Shown here: piece after piece, positions 27,633-36,169 of the stretch | Layout: every line of letters begins with the position of its first letter | Position numbering within the stretch: the stretch's first letter is position 1 | NCBI RefSeq assembly: GCF_000227765.1 | Contig: NZ_JH165159.1 | Location: forward strand, 2,298,478 to 2,362,477 | Length of the DNA: 64,000 bases | Direction of reading: 5' to 3' | Source of the DNA: Neisseria wadsworthii 9715 | GTDB lineage: Bacteria; Pseudomonadota; Gammaproteobacteria; Burkholderiales; Neisseriaceae | The notes under the pieces: model-generated | Databases searched by the model: none | What the model saw: only the letters and a program-made list of their open reading frames with translations | Told to the model about the DNA's origin: nothing | Program-made: the position numbers and the translations under genes

Positions 27633-28097
27633 TCACTGCCCGGGCACAAGACTGCCGGTTTTCGCCAAACCGCAGATTTTTCCCCGGCTGTTCGGATAGG
27701 CTTTGCCGTCGTTGCCGCGCATCTGCAAGCCTTTTTCGTGGACGAAAAACACCATATTGTCGCCCGCCGCATCCAATTGCAGCAGGCCGTCGTCGCGCCA
27801 ATGGAAAGTGCCTCGGTTTTCGGTGGGCAACTCTCCAGCTATCCTGCCGATATTCCGCGTAATCAGGCTGTAACGCCGGTTATTGCGCAAAATAATGGTG
27901 GCTTCCGTGTAATCGCAGTTGGCACACGGCAGTTGCCCTTGATAAACACCCGCCCAAGATGCCTGGTTTTCAGGAGCTACCGCTGTTAACACTTCTTGTT
28001 CGATTGGGGGTTGGCTACTGCTATCAGGTGCACAGGCAGCCTGCAACATCGCCGCTAAAAGCACCATAAGCCGATAATAAGGTTTTAAAACTTGCAT
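27633..28097 (-). CDS. NlpE-like outer-membrane lipoprotein
   Basis: 154 residues with a lipoprotein signal (MLQAACAP; lipidated cysteine about residue 22) and an NlpE N-terminal domain: WAGVYQGQLPCANCDYTEATIIL, in which the CxxC pair is the NlpE hallmark. NlpE in E. coli senses surface contact and copper and signals to Cpx. Only the N-terminal domain is present, as in many shorter homologues. It lies between hisI and a TauE/SafE gene. A link to MisRS (the Cpx-like pair in this window) is speculative. Confidence 0.8.
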   Translation of the reverse strand: MQVLKPYYRLMVLLAAMLQAACAPDSSSQPPIEQEVLTAVAPENQASWAGVYQGQLPCANCDYTEATIILRNNRRYSLITRNIGRIAGELPTENRGTFHWRDDGLLQLDAAGDNMVFFVHEKGLQMRGNDGKAYPNSRGKICGLAKTGSLVPGQ

Positions 28098-28132
28098 TTT
28101 TTATTTGAACACAGGGTTTCAGACAGGCATTG

Positions 28133-28891
28133 CTACTTCAAAAACGCCGCGGCCACAGCCACCACCGTCATCACAAACAAAATCGTGCGCAAGGTGTTAG
28201 GCGAGAGTTTCAACGCAATTTTCACACCAATCATCGAGCCGAGTATATTGCCGGCCGCCAGCACGAGGCCGACATCCCACCAAATCTGCCCTTGCACGAT
28301 AAACACGGCTAAAGCCACAATGGTAAACGCCAGCGTGCACACCAGTTTCAAGGCGTTGGCGCGCAGCAGGTTGTAGTGCAGCACGCCTGCCAATACGGGC
28401 AGCAGGATAAACGCGGTGCTTGCCTGTACAAAACCGCCGTAGATGCCGACGGCAAACAGTAAAACCGCCGCCCCGCGCGTGTCGGACACTTTGCGTTCCT
28501 GCACGTTTTGCGGCGGCAACAAAAGCTGCGGTTTGAGAAAAGTGAGCGTAGCCACGCTGAGAATGCAGACGAGCAAGGCGGGTTTCAGAATTTGATTGTG
28601 CAGCACCGAAGCCAATACCGAACCGACCAAACCGCCCGCCACCATCGGCAGCAAAATGCTGCGTAAATCGTGCGTGGGCAACGCGCCGGCGTTTCTAAAC
28701 CCGCGGATACCGGTAAGCGACTGGAAAAAAATGCCGACGCGGTTGCTGGCGTTGGCAATATCGGGCGGCACGCCGAAGGCCATCAACAGTGGCAGAATCA
28801 GATTGGAACCGCCGCCTGCTAAAATATTGATGATGCTGGCCAAAATGCCCAACGTTGCAATCGCCAGATAGTGCCAGAGGGTAAGATCCAT
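28133..28891 (-). CDS. TauE/SafE family permease
   Basis: An inner-membrane protein of 252 residues with about eight helices and the two GGGSNLILP/GGL-type repeats typical of the TauE/SafE (DUF81) family. Members export sulfite, sulfoacetate or other organic anions; the substrate cannot be read from sequence. It starts 27 bases upstream of the CreA gene's end and lies on the same strand, so they may be co-transcribed. A DUS lies in the gap on each side. Confidence 0.85.
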   Translation of the reverse strand: MDLTLWHYLAIATLGILASIINILAGGGSNLILPLLMAFGVPPDIANASNRVGIFFQSLTGIRGFRNAGALPTHDLRSILLPMVAGGLVGSVLASVLHNQILKPALLVCILSVATLTFLKPQLLLPPQNVQERKVSDTRGAAVLLFAVGIYGGFVQASTAFILLPVLAGVLHYNLLRANALKLVCTLAFTIVALAVFIVQGQIWWDVGLVLAAGNILGSMIGVKIALKLSPNTLRTILFVMTVVAVAAAFLK

Positions 28892-28918
28892 TTATGTTCC
28901 AAGCTTTTCAGACAGGCA

Positions 28919-29464
28919 TCAGCGCTGTGCTGCCGCAGTAACGATGCACGAGCCGTGAATCTGCTGGTTCGGCTGCACGCTCACTTTGGCAGCGTCCAGC
29001 GGTGCGCCTGTGTAGCAGGAAAAAGCGTCCATCGAATTTTTCGGCGAACCTTGAATCACTTTGTCGCTGTACACCATGTATGAAAACACTTTGCGCGCGG
29101 GGTCATAATAGCGCATCACTTGCAGGGTTTTGAAAATAAAGCTGGAGCCTTTTTTGAAAATCTTCTGCGGCTTGGCCACTTCTCCTTCGTTATAGCTGAT
29201 TTGCGGCGCGGTCTGCACGCAGGAAACAGAAGCGTCGGACGCGTCTTCTTCCAAGTTTACCGCTTCTTTCAAGCCGCCTTTTTTGGCGTAGGAAATATAG
29301 CAGGTAACGCCTTTAATCTGCGGATCATCAAACGCATGAATCTCAATGCGGTCGTTTTTGCCGAGCATGTTGAACACGGTGCTGGCTTCGCCTATTTTTT
29401 CGGTATTGCCGCCGCATCCGGCCAAGAACGAAGACAACATCAACACCCCAATTGCTTTTTTCAT
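28919..29464 (-). CDS. creA: CreA family protein, probable lipoprotein
   Basis: A CreA/DUF1131-type protein. I use the ATG at 29464 (MKKAIGVLML), with GGAAAT six bases upstream; this gives 181 residues. The signal ends in SFLAGCGG, a lipobox, so it is probably lipid-anchored. The mature domain (KIGEASTVFNMLGKNDRIEIHAFDDP onward) has the family's conserved cysteines (TCYISYAKKGG and SVSCVQ). Function is unknown; E. coli CreA is periplasmic. The C-terminus ends IHGSCIVTAAAQR. Confidence 0.85.
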   Translation of the reverse strand: MKKAIGVLMLSSFLAGCGGNTEKIGEASTVFNMLGKNDRIEIHAFDDPQIKGVTCYISYAKKGGLKEAVNLEEDASDASVSCVQTAPQISYNEGEVAKPQKIFKKGSSFIFKTLQVMRYYDPARKVFSYMVYSDKVIQGSPKNSMDAFSCYTGAPLDAAKVSVQPNQQIHGSCIVTAAAQR

Positions 29465-29573
29465 TTTGATTTCCATTTCGTTATTCCATCGTTTTCAGAC
29501 AGGCATTCAAGCTCAACCGCGCTAATTATACAGAGTTCGCAGACAAGCATATCAATAAACATTTGCTGCCTCC

Positions 29574-30452
29574 TCAACCCGCCTGCGCCAACAGCCACAC
29601 CTTCACTTGCTGAACCGCCGGCGTATCCGCATGCCGCCACGGCTCGCACAACCAGTAAAATTTATCATGCAAACAAGGCTCTGCCGCCACACTTAAAAGC
29701 TGTAAATCCAATTCTTCCCGCACCAGCTTCACACTCAGCAAAGCCACGCCTTGCCCCGCAACGGCTGCCTGTATGGCATGGCTGCCGTCTGAATAACGGA
29801 TGCCGCTTTGAACATCCGCCTGCGGCACACCCGCTGCATCCGCCCACTTATTCCAGTCCGCCGCATCTTCTGTATCACGGTGCCAATCAAGATGGATCAG
29901 CGACCAATCCCGCACTTCTTTCGGCAATCCCGCCAATAAGGCCGGGCTGGCTACGGGCGCAAAACATTCTTGAAACAAAGGCGTTGATTGCACATCGGGA
30001 TAATGCCCGTTACCGTAGCGCACCGCCAAATCGGCTGCACCCGATTTTAAATCGGCAGGCTCGTAAGATGCATGGATATGGAGGTCGATATCGGGAAAGG
30101 CCGTCTGAAAAGCGGCCAACTTAGGCACCAGCCATTTCCCTGCAAATTCAGGCGTTACCGAAATGCTGACTATTTGGCGTGCGGGTTCGCAAATACGCTC
30201 CAGCGCGGTCATGATGACCGCAAAGCCTTGTGCCGCCGCATCAAACAGGATGCGGCCTTCGGCGGTGAGCGACACAGCGCGCACTTTTCTCACAAACAAA
30301 GGTTTGCCCAGCTGCGTTTCCAGCAAGCGGATGCGGTGGCTGATGGCAGTAGCGGTTACATTCAACTCAGCCGCTGCCGATTTAAAACTGCCGGTACGCG
30401 CCGCCGCTTCAAACGCATAAAGCGCGTCGAGGGAACAATTCGGCTTTCGCAT
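29574..30452 (-). CDS. LysR-family transcriptional regulator (GcvA-like)
   Basis: 292 residues: an N-terminal winged helix-turn-helix (FKSAAAELNVTATAISHRIR) and a C-terminal LysR substrate-binding domain. The 'LxAFxAAARxGSF' start and substrate-domain layout point to the GcvA/AmpR group. It is divergent from the azoreductase gene with a 113-base gap that holds an AT-rich palindrome. Unlike the rest of the window, this gene contains two canonical Neisseria DUS cores, GCCGTCTGAA at 29784-29793 and AGGCCGTCTGAA at 30098-30109, which suggests transfer from a Neisseria using the other dialect. Confidence 0.9.
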   Translation of the reverse strand: MRKPNCSLDALYAFEAAARTGSFKSAAAELNVTATAISHRIRLLETQLGKPLFVRKVRAVSLTAEGRILFDAAAQGFAVIMTALERICEPARQIVSISVTPEFAGKWLVPKLAAFQTAFPDIDLHIHASYEPADLKSGAADLAVRYGNGHYPDVQSTPLFQECFAPVASPALLAGLPKEVRDWSLIHLDWHRDTEDAADWNKWADAAGVPQADVQSGIRYSDGSHAIQAAVAGQGVALLSVKLVREELDLQLLSVAAEPCLHDKFYWLCEPWRHADTPAVQQVKVWLLAQAG

Positions 30453-30476
30453 GATATAGATGAATTAAATTGATTT

Positions 30477-30493
30477 ATATATTGAGAATATAT
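30477..30493. promoter_or_regulatory. Candidate LysR operator
   Basis: A perfect palindrome ATATATT-GAG-AATATAT in the divergent lysR/azoR gap, containing the T-N11-A pattern bound by LysR proteins. It lies 25 bases from the lysR start. The AT-richness means chance similarity is possible. Confidence 0.4.
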
Positions 30494-30565
30494 CGTTTGT
30501 AGCAAGAGCAAACAAGCAAGACAATCAATACACATTGATTTTGTTCATCTGAAAGGAATCCGATT

Positions 30566-31237
30566 ATGACCACCCTCCTCCACATAGACGCCAGTGCCCG
30601 CAGCGGCTTATCCGGCCGCGATCCGCACGGTTCGCACACCCGCCGTTTGAGCGCGCGCTTTGTCGAACAATGGCGCCAACGCCTACCGAACACCGAAATA
30701 ATCTACCGCGACGTCGGGCAGCATCCGCCTGAGCCGGTAAGCGGCGCATGGATTCATGCCGCTTTCACGCCCGAGCAGCAGCGCGAACCGTGGATGCACA
30801 ATGTTTTGCGCCAAAGCGACGAATTGGTTGACGAGCTGATTAAGGCGGACATCATCGTAGCCGGCGTGCCGATGTATAACTTCGGCCCGCCCGCCCAGTT
30901 CAAAGCCTATATCGACAATATCGTGCGCGTAGGCCGCACATTCGGTTTCGACCGCAGCCGCGCATGCGAGCCTTATTGGCCGCTGCTGGCCGATATGGGC
31001 AAGCACCTGATTATTCTTTCTTCACGCGGCGATTACGGCTACGACGAAAGCGGCAGAATCAGCGCGCGCAACCATGTCGAGCCGGCCGTTCAAACCGCTT
31101 TCGGATATATCGGCATCACACAAAACTACAACATCGCAGTGGAATACGATGAATTTGCCGACGAGCGTTTGGCCGCGTCCATCCGACAAGCGGAAAACGA
31201 AGTGGATGATTTGGTGAATAAGCTGGCAAAAAATTAA
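30566..31237 (+). CDS. azoR: FMN-dependent NADH:quinone oxidoreductase / azoreductase
   Basis: 223 residues of the flavodoxin_2/AzoR family. The enzyme reduces quinones and azo dyes with NADH and FMN. It has MTTLLHIDASARSG at the start (phosphate loop for FMN), GVPMYNFGPPAQFKAYIDNI in the middle and SSRGDYG later, all family signatures. The ribosome-binding site AAAGGA lies eight bases upstream. It is likely controlled by the divergent LysR. Such pairs are common in proteobacteria and usually respond to quinones or electrophiles. Confidence 0.92.
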   Translation: MTTLLHIDASARSGLSGRDPHGSHTRRLSARFVEQWRQRLPNTEIIYRDVGQHPPEPVSGAWIHAAFTPEQQREPWMHNVLRQSDELVDELIKADIIVAGVPMYNFGPPAQFKAYIDNIVRVGRTFGFDRSRACEPYWPLLADMGKHLIILSSRGDYGYDESGRISARNHVEPAVQTAFGYIGITQNYNIAVEYDEFADERLAASIRQAENEVDDLVNKLAKN

Positions 31238-31259
31238 ACGCTTTGAATCACACACAAAC

Positions 31260-31303
31260 ATGCCTGTCTGAAAGCAATATTCTCACTCTTCTCAGACAGG
31301 CAT
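31260..31303. terminator. DUS inverted pair after azoR
   Basis: ATGCCTGTCTGA and TCAGACAGGCAT form a stem across a longer loop (about 20 bases), 22 bases after the azoR stop. Confidence 0.6.
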
Positions 31304-31346
31304 TGATATAATAAAGCTATTTAAATAAAGAATTTGCCGCAGCGCA

Positions 31347-31802
31347 ATGCCGAAAAAACCGCATACCCACTACGACAACCTCAAAGTTCCCCGCGATGCC
31401 GATTTAAAAACCATACGCGCGGCCTATCGTGCGCTCTGCAAACAATATCACCCCGACCGCTGCCCCGACAATCCGGATGCACACCGCGTGATGAGCATCA
31501 TCAACCGCTCTTATAAAGTGCTGACCACGCCGGAGAAGCGGCGCAAGCATGATGAATGGATTGCCCGCCAATCTGCCTCCAGTATTCAGGAGCCCTCTTC
31601 CCAACGCATTTCCAGCTCGATGCCCAAAGGCTTCCGCCAACCCGAGCAACAGGTTCCCCGTGCTAAATATCTGCTGTGGCTGCTCAGTGTTGCCCTGCTG
31701 ATTGCCGCACTATTTTTCTACACCCAGCACCAACGCTCCGCCGCCGCCAACGACGGGCGCGATTTGCCGGTTAAAACACAGCCGCAAACCGCGGGCGAAT
31801 AA
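31347..31802 (+). CDS. Membrane-anchored J-domain protein
   Basis: 151 residues: an N-terminal J domain (about 5-68) with the essential HPD motif in QYHPDRCPDN, a linker, and a hydrophobic segment (about 112-130, YLLWLLSVALLIAALFFY) near the C-terminus. It is a DnaJ-type co-chaperone that should stimulate DnaK ATP hydrolysis at the inner membrane, but lacks the Gly/Phe and zinc regions of DnaJ. Its client is unknown. Confidence 0.88.
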   Translation: MPKKPHTHYDNLKVPRDADLKTIRAAYRALCKQYHPDRCPDNPDAHRVMSIINRSYKVLTTPEKRRKHDEWIARQSASSIQEPSSQRISSSMPKGFRQPEQQVPRAKYLLWLLSVALLIAALFFYTQHQRSAAANDGRDLPVKTQPQTAGE

Positions 31803-31842
31803 TTCGCAATATAGGCCAAGAGCCTGTTCAACCCGCTTCAAA

Positions 31843-31884
31843 CCACAATGCCTGTCTGAAAAAAGTTTCAGACAGGCATTGTGG
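31843..31884. terminator. DUS inverted pair after the J-domain gene
   Basis: A 19-bp perfect stem (CCACAATGCCTGTCTGAAA with its complement) and a 4-base loop. Confidence 0.75.
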
Positions 31885-31900
31885 TCATTACATTCACCGT

Positions 31901-31995
31901 TATAGCAAATCAACTTATTTTTTATCATGGTTTCGTCATACTCGGGTCAAGCCCGAGTATGACTGACGTGCTGTTTATTAAATTTATTTGCTATA
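31901..31995. mobile_element. MITE-like element with TATAGCAAAT terminal inverted repeats
   Basis: About 95 bases bounded by TATAGCAAAT (31901-31910) and its exact complement ATTTGCTATA (31986-31995); the similarity continues imperfectly inward. At the centre is a 12-bp perfect palindrome (GTCATACTCGGG, 5-base spacer, complement; 31935-31963). There is no open reading frame. Size, TA-rich ends and central hairpin resemble the Correia-type MITEs of Neisseria, though the end sequence differs from TATAGTGGATTAA. Confidence 0.6.
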
Positions 31996-32008
31996 TATTC
32001 AGGCTTTT

Positions 32009-34003
32009 CTAATGCCTGTCTGAAACCGATTTTTCCGCCTGTTTCTGATAAACAGCCGCCATTTTTCTTACCTGTTTCAACCAAGCATGCTGCTGCGCTT
32101 GTGTCGGCGGTCGGTCTGCCGCATATTGCCAATCCTCATACTGCATCAGCGCCTGCTCCAGCTGCGTATCCTGCAAACCGTTTTCCCGCATCAAGGCGCG
32201 CAATTCGGATGCGGTTACGCCGTAACGCGTTTCGTCTTCCACACCCAATAATGCGTTTTTCAGCAATGCAAAACCTTCTTCCAGCGGGTTTTGATCGTTT
32301 CTGCGGCCTTTTCGCCACCAGAAAAACACGGGAATCAGCGCGAGCGCACCGCCAACGCCCAGCACCAGCGCAAAAGCGGCAAAGCCGAATCCGCCTAAAC
32401 CGAGTTTGGCAAACAGATTGTTTTGGCGGCTTTGGTCGTAGTTCACCACCCATTGCTGCCAGTAATACTGGCCGGTTTCACGCCATTTGGCAAACGCACC
32501 GCCGCCGTTTTGCACCAAACCCTGCTCGTTTTGCGGCAAAGACTGCTGCAAGCCGCCCGCCGCCCGGTTTGACGATACCGCCGCAGTCGGATCCACCCGC
32601 AGCCACACTTTTTCCTCCGGCAGCCACACTTCCGCCCACGCATGCGCATCTTTGGAACGAATCTGCCAAAAATCACCTTCGGCAATGTAGTCCGCGCCCA
32701 AATAACCGGTTACCACCCGCGCAGGCAAACCGGCTGCGCGCATCATCACCACAAAACTTTGCGCATAATGCTCGCAAAACCCTTGTTTGGTCTGAAACAT
32801 AAACGCATCCACGCCGTTCGCGCCTTCCGTGAGCGGCGGCTGCAAAGTGTAGCTGAACGCATTTTTGCGGTAATAAGCCAATACCTTTTGAATAAACGCC
32901 TGCGAATCGGCCGATTGCTGCGCCAAGCTTTGCGCCAGCACACGCGAACGCGTGTTGCCCGGCGGCAGGTAGAGATAATGCTGCAAAACAGCCGGATTGG
33001 GCTGATCGGGCAGCCTGCCGCCCAACCGGGCTTGCAGATCAAGGCGGCGCAAACTTTCGTAGCTGCGCTGCGCCCGCAGCACATTGCCCAAACGGCGCGC
33101 AATGCTTTTCGGAAAACTGCCGACCGGCTGGTCAAGCGCGGGAATCACGCCGTTTTGGTCGCGCAAAATGATTTGGTAGGAAACAGTCTGCCCCGGCATA
33201 TCGTCTGCACGCGCTTCGTCAACCGTGTTATCGGGCTGCGCCTGCCAGCTCGTGCCGTTGAAATCGGTCATGATAATCGCGCGCCAATACAGTTCCTCAG
33301 GCGCGGGCACGGCGCCTCTAAACGTTACATTGGCAACCCATTCGTTGCTCTGCACCAGGTTGCTGATGCTGCCCGGCTGCATGGTGTTGGAAAGCCCGGT
33401 TTTGGCCTGATTGCTTTTTTGCGGTATGCCCCACAAAGGCTCGCTTTTACGCGGCACCGCCACAAACAGCACCACCATCAGCGGCAGCGTCAACACCAAA
33501 GTCAGCGCACCAGTTTGGGCCGCGTCTTTCAGATACAGGCCGCCCAGCATACCGAAACACACGCTGGCGGCAAACAGACACAGCACGGCCCATACGCCGG
33601 TGAGCGGGCTTTGATCGAACAGCACCCCGCCACCCATCAAAAACAGCATGGCCAGCAGCAACACCTGCCAGTCGCGCCGCGTGCTGCTTTCAAATGCTTT
33701 GAGTGCCACCATCAAAAGCAACAGCGAAATACCGCCTTCCCTGCCGATAACCGAACCCACCTGCAACCACACCAGCAATCCCGCGCCCACGGCAAGCAGC
33801 AACAAAACCAAAGGCGGTGTTTTGTACCACCCGATTTGCATCTGTACAAACCGCACCAACAACAATGCAGCAAAAGTAAGCATCACGCCGCCCGGCAGGT
33901 TTGCCATCAAAGGCAAAGCCGACATTAGCAGCACGCACAAAATCGCAGCCTGCACAGCAGGGCGCGGCTGCCCGGATAAGAAAGGAGGATTTTGGATAAA
34001 CAT
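32009..34003 (-). CDS. TgpA-like membrane transglutaminase (DUF3488)
   Basis: 664 residues. Six to seven N-terminal helices (about 15-180) lead into a periplasmic transglutaminase-like domain with the catalytic Cys (C410 in GFCEHYAQSF), His in SKDAHAWAEVWL and Asp in RVDPTAAV. A last helix (about 540-560) and a cytoplasmic tail follow. Matches the TgpA/DUF3488 family, which is essential in some Pseudomonas strains. It belongs to the moxR-DUF58-tgpA module read on the minus strand, although a DUS hairpin lies between it and the DUF58 gene. Confidence 0.9.
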   Translation of the reverse strand: MFIQNPPFLSGQPRPAVQAAILCVLLMSALPLMANLPGGVMLTFAALLLVRFVQMQIGWYKTPPLVLLLLAVGAGLLVWLQVGSVIGREGGISLLLLMVALKAFESSTRRDWQVLLLAMLFLMGGGVLFDQSPLTGVWAVLCLFAASVCFGMLGGLYLKDAAQTGALTLVLTLPLMVVLFVAVPRKSEPLWGIPQKSNQAKTGLSNTMQPGSISNLVQSNEWVANVTFRGAVPAPEELYWRAIIMTDFNGTSWQAQPDNTVDEARADDMPGQTVSYQIILRDQNGVIPALDQPVGSFPKSIARRLGNVLRAQRSYESLRRLDLQARLGGRLPDQPNPAVLQHYLYLPPGNTRSRVLAQSLAQQSADSQAFIQKVLAYYRKNAFSYTLQPPLTEGANGVDAFMFQTKQGFCEHYAQSFVVMMRAAGLPARVVTGYLGADYIAEGDFWQIRSKDAHAWAEVWLPEEKVWLRVDPTAAVSSNRAAGGLQQSLPQNEQGLVQNGGGAFAKWRETGQYYWQQWVVNYDQSRQNNLFAKLGLGGFGFAAFALVLGVGGALALIPVFFWWRKGRRNDQNPLEEGFALLKNALLGVEDETRYGVTASELRALMRENGLQDTQLEQALMQYEDWQYAADRPPTQAQQHAWLKQVRKMAAVYQKQAEKSVSDRH

Positions 34004-34035
34004 AATGAATTAAGTCGCAATGTGTGGCGCCGTGT

Positions 34036-34075
34036 TTTCAGACAGGCATAGTGTATAAAGAATGCCTGTCTGAAA
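34036..34075. terminator. DUS inverted pair upstream of the transglutaminase gene
   Basis: TTTCAGACAGGCAT and its complement (14 bp) with a 12-base loop, lying between the DUF58 stop and the transglutaminase start. It may reduce read-through within the module. Confidence 0.6.
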
Positions 34076-34240
34076 GCCTGATTGAGAGCAGCCCAGTTAA
34101 ATTATTGTGTAAAGATATAGCGCAACCGCCTGCATCGTAGCAGTGCCGTCATATCCGAGCTTGCCGCGTGCTGCCGGATTTAACAATACTCGGCCCAAGC
34201 CAGAATATTGGTGTGTATGGCTATTGTTTGGCTTAACCCG

Positions 34241-35188
34241 CTACAACAAAGCCAAAGCCGCCAATGCCATTTCCCGCTGGCCTTTCTGCGGCGGAATCGT
34301 ACGCTGCGGCAACTCAAGAATATAAGGCAGCTTGGTTTTTTCCGCTTCCAGCACGCGGTAGCACAGCATGCCCGCCAGCCGGTCTTTATCGGCCTGAGCC
34401 GGATAATCCCGATAGGAAATCACCATATTACGCACGGCCGCCTGCGGCTCTTCAAAACGCTTGTCCAACATTTCGCCGGTTTTGGCATAAGTTTTCCAAG
34501 CCACATGCTGCAACGACATTCCCGACCGGTGCTCCTGCAAATAAGCCAATTCGTCACCACCCTGAACGCGCGGGCGTGCAGGATCTTCCTCTCCGTCCGG
34601 CAAAGCCGCTTGCGGTATTGGATGCTCGATAGGTGCGGGATAAACCAACGATTCGGTCTGCCAATGCCATGCCGTTTGCAACATGCTCAACCCGAAAGGC
34701 GCAATACTCGCTACTTGCAGCTCCGGCACATGCAGATAACCCCGCCGCCGCATTACCACCTGCCAAACAAACGGTTCAGGTTTTTTCGCATCAATCCGCC
34801 AATCAAGCCAACACGGCAGTGCATTTTCGGCAGCCTGATTATCCACCCTCAGCCACAGCCACAGCCAACGGCTGCGCCCACGGTGTTCTACCACGTCAAG
34901 CACCAATTGCGCTTCCGTGCCGGCAAACACCTCCTGCGGCACCCTCAGCCCTACTTTCAAAGCGGAAAACTGACGCATGTTTAACAACACCGCCACACAC
35001 AAAAAACCCAGCAGCCAAAACGATATGGCATAAGCCAAATTCACTTGATACTGCAAACCCACCAGCCAAAGCAACACCACCGCTGCCAACACACCCGCAC
35101 CAAAGCGCGTGGGCCGCAATCGAAAACGTCCGACAGCCACCGGTTCAGGCTGCTTTTCGGGCTGGGTCGGTTTACGAAACGGCAACAT
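34241..35188 (-). CDS. DUF58 domain protein
   Basis: 315 residues with two N-terminal membrane helices (about 30-45 and 50-68) and a DUF58/von Willebrand-like cytoplasmic domain. The signature region ELAYLQEHRSGMSLQHVAWKTYAKTGEML is present. It partners MoxR ATPases. The 5' end overlaps moxR by 17 bases, so the two are translated together. Family members are thought to help MoxR remodel envelope or metalloenzyme targets; the target here is unknown. Confidence 0.88.
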   Translation of the reverse strand: MLPFRKPTQPEKQPEPVAVGRFRLRPTRFGAGVLAAVVLLWLVGLQYQVNLAYAISFWLLGFLCVAVLLNMRQFSALKVGLRVPQEVFAGTEAQLVLDVVEHRGRSRWLWLWLRVDNQAAENALPCWLDWRIDAKKPEPFVWQVVMRRRGYLHVPELQVASIAPFGLSMLQTAWHWQTESLVYPAPIEHPIPQAALPDGEEDPARPRVQGGDELAYLQEHRSGMSLQHVAWKTYAKTGEMLDKRFEEPQAAVRNMVISYRDYPAQADKDRLAGMLCYRVLEAEKTKLPYILELPQRTIPPQKGQREMALAALALL

Positions 35189-36083
35189 GATTGAGCAAAC
35201 CTTCCAAAATCTGACGGCTGCTGTGTTGCTGCTGCACAGATTGCAAACGGTGCGCCGCCACAGGCACCCAAACCGCTTTCACATCGTCCGGTAAAATATG
35301 CGCCCTACCCTGCATAAACGCCCAGGCCTTAGCCGCAGCAATCACCGCCAAGCCCGCCCGCGGGCTCAATCCAGTTACAAAACGCCCCGGCTGGCGGGTA
35401 GCCTGCACCAACCTGAACACATATTCTGCCACCGCAGGAGAACATTTCACTTCAGCCGCCTGCTGCTGCCACTGCACCAAAGTTTCCGCATTACATACCG
35501 CTTTAACTGCCGCCAGAGTTTGCCGTTTATCCCCCTCCATATAGAGCCTTTTTTCAGCTTCTTCAGACGGATAACCCATGCTCAGACGCATCATAAAACG
35601 GTCGAGCTGGGATTCCGGCAAAGGAAACGTACCGAGCTGCTCAACCGGATTTTGCGTAGCCACCACCAAAAACGGACGAGGCAAACGATAGGTTTTGCCA
35701 TCCACCGACACCTGTTTTTCTTCCATCGCTTCCAGCAAAGCCGACTGCAGCTTAGGCGAAGCACGGTTGATTTCATCCGCCAGTAAAAACGAATGAAACA
35801 CCGGCCCGGGATGAAACTCGAATTTACCCTCATCCGGCCGGTAAATATTGATGCCGAGCAAATCCGAAGGCAGCATATCGTTGGTAAACTGCACGCGCCG
35901 GTAATTCAAACCCAACACCGCCGCCACCCCATGTGCCAAAGTGGTTTTCCCCACGCCGGGCACATCTTCCAACAGCACATGCCCGCCCGCCAACACGCAG
36001 GCCAGCAACTGCTGCATTACCGTTTCTTTCCCTAAAATCAGCGTATTAAGCTGCTGTAATGCGTTTTGTATTGAAGGATTCAT
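35172..36083 (-). CDS. MoxR-type AAA+ ATPase
   Basis: A 303-residue AAA+ protein of the MoxR family, a chaperone-like remodelling ATPase. Walker A is VPGVGKTT (41-48), Walker B LLADEINR (about 100-107), and the sensor segment FLVVATQNPVEQLGTFPLPESQLDRFM is diagnostic. It heads the moxR-DUF58-transglutaminase run, a standard partnership. The substrate cannot be inferred. Confidence 0.93.
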   Translation of the reverse strand: MNPSIQNALQQLNTLILGKETVMQQLLACVLAGGHVLLEDVPGVGKTTLAHGVAAVLGLNYRRVQFTNDMLPSDLLGINIYRPDEGKFEFHPGPVFHSFLLADEINRASPKLQSALLEAMEEKQVSVDGKTYRLPRPFLVVATQNPVEQLGTFPLPESQLDRFMMRLSMGYPSEEAEKRLYMEGDKRQTLAAVKAVCNAETLVQWQQQAAEVKCSPAVAEYVFRLVQATRQPGRFVTGLSPRAGLAVIAAAKAWAFMQGRAHILPDDVKAVWVPVAAHRLQSVQQQHSSRQILEGLLNHVAVS

Positions 36084-36123
36084 TGTTTTCCTTTTTATCT
36101 TTATTAAGTTATTGATGATACGA

Positions 36124-36155
36124 AATGCCTGTCTGAAAACTTTCAGACAGGCATT
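36124..36155. terminator. DUS inverted pair after pilC
   Basis: AATGCCTGTCTGAAA and its complement (15 bp) with a 2-base loop, 15 bases after the pilC stop. Confidence 0.75.
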
Positions 36156-36169
36156 GTTTTGAATGATGC

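Noticed and set aside
29120-30124. 334-codon open frame on the plus strand
   Set aside because: Runs antisense across both the CreA and LysR genes and the gap between them; no domain or ribosome-binding site.
32642-33928. 428-codon open frame on the plus strand
   Set aside because: Antisense to the DUF3488 transglutaminase gene, very rich in Arg, His and Gln, with no recognisable domain.
35562-35574. Possible canonical DUS in moxR (complement of TCCGTCTGAA)
   Set aside because: One mismatch at the first base of the core; expected by chance in a 64-kb window.
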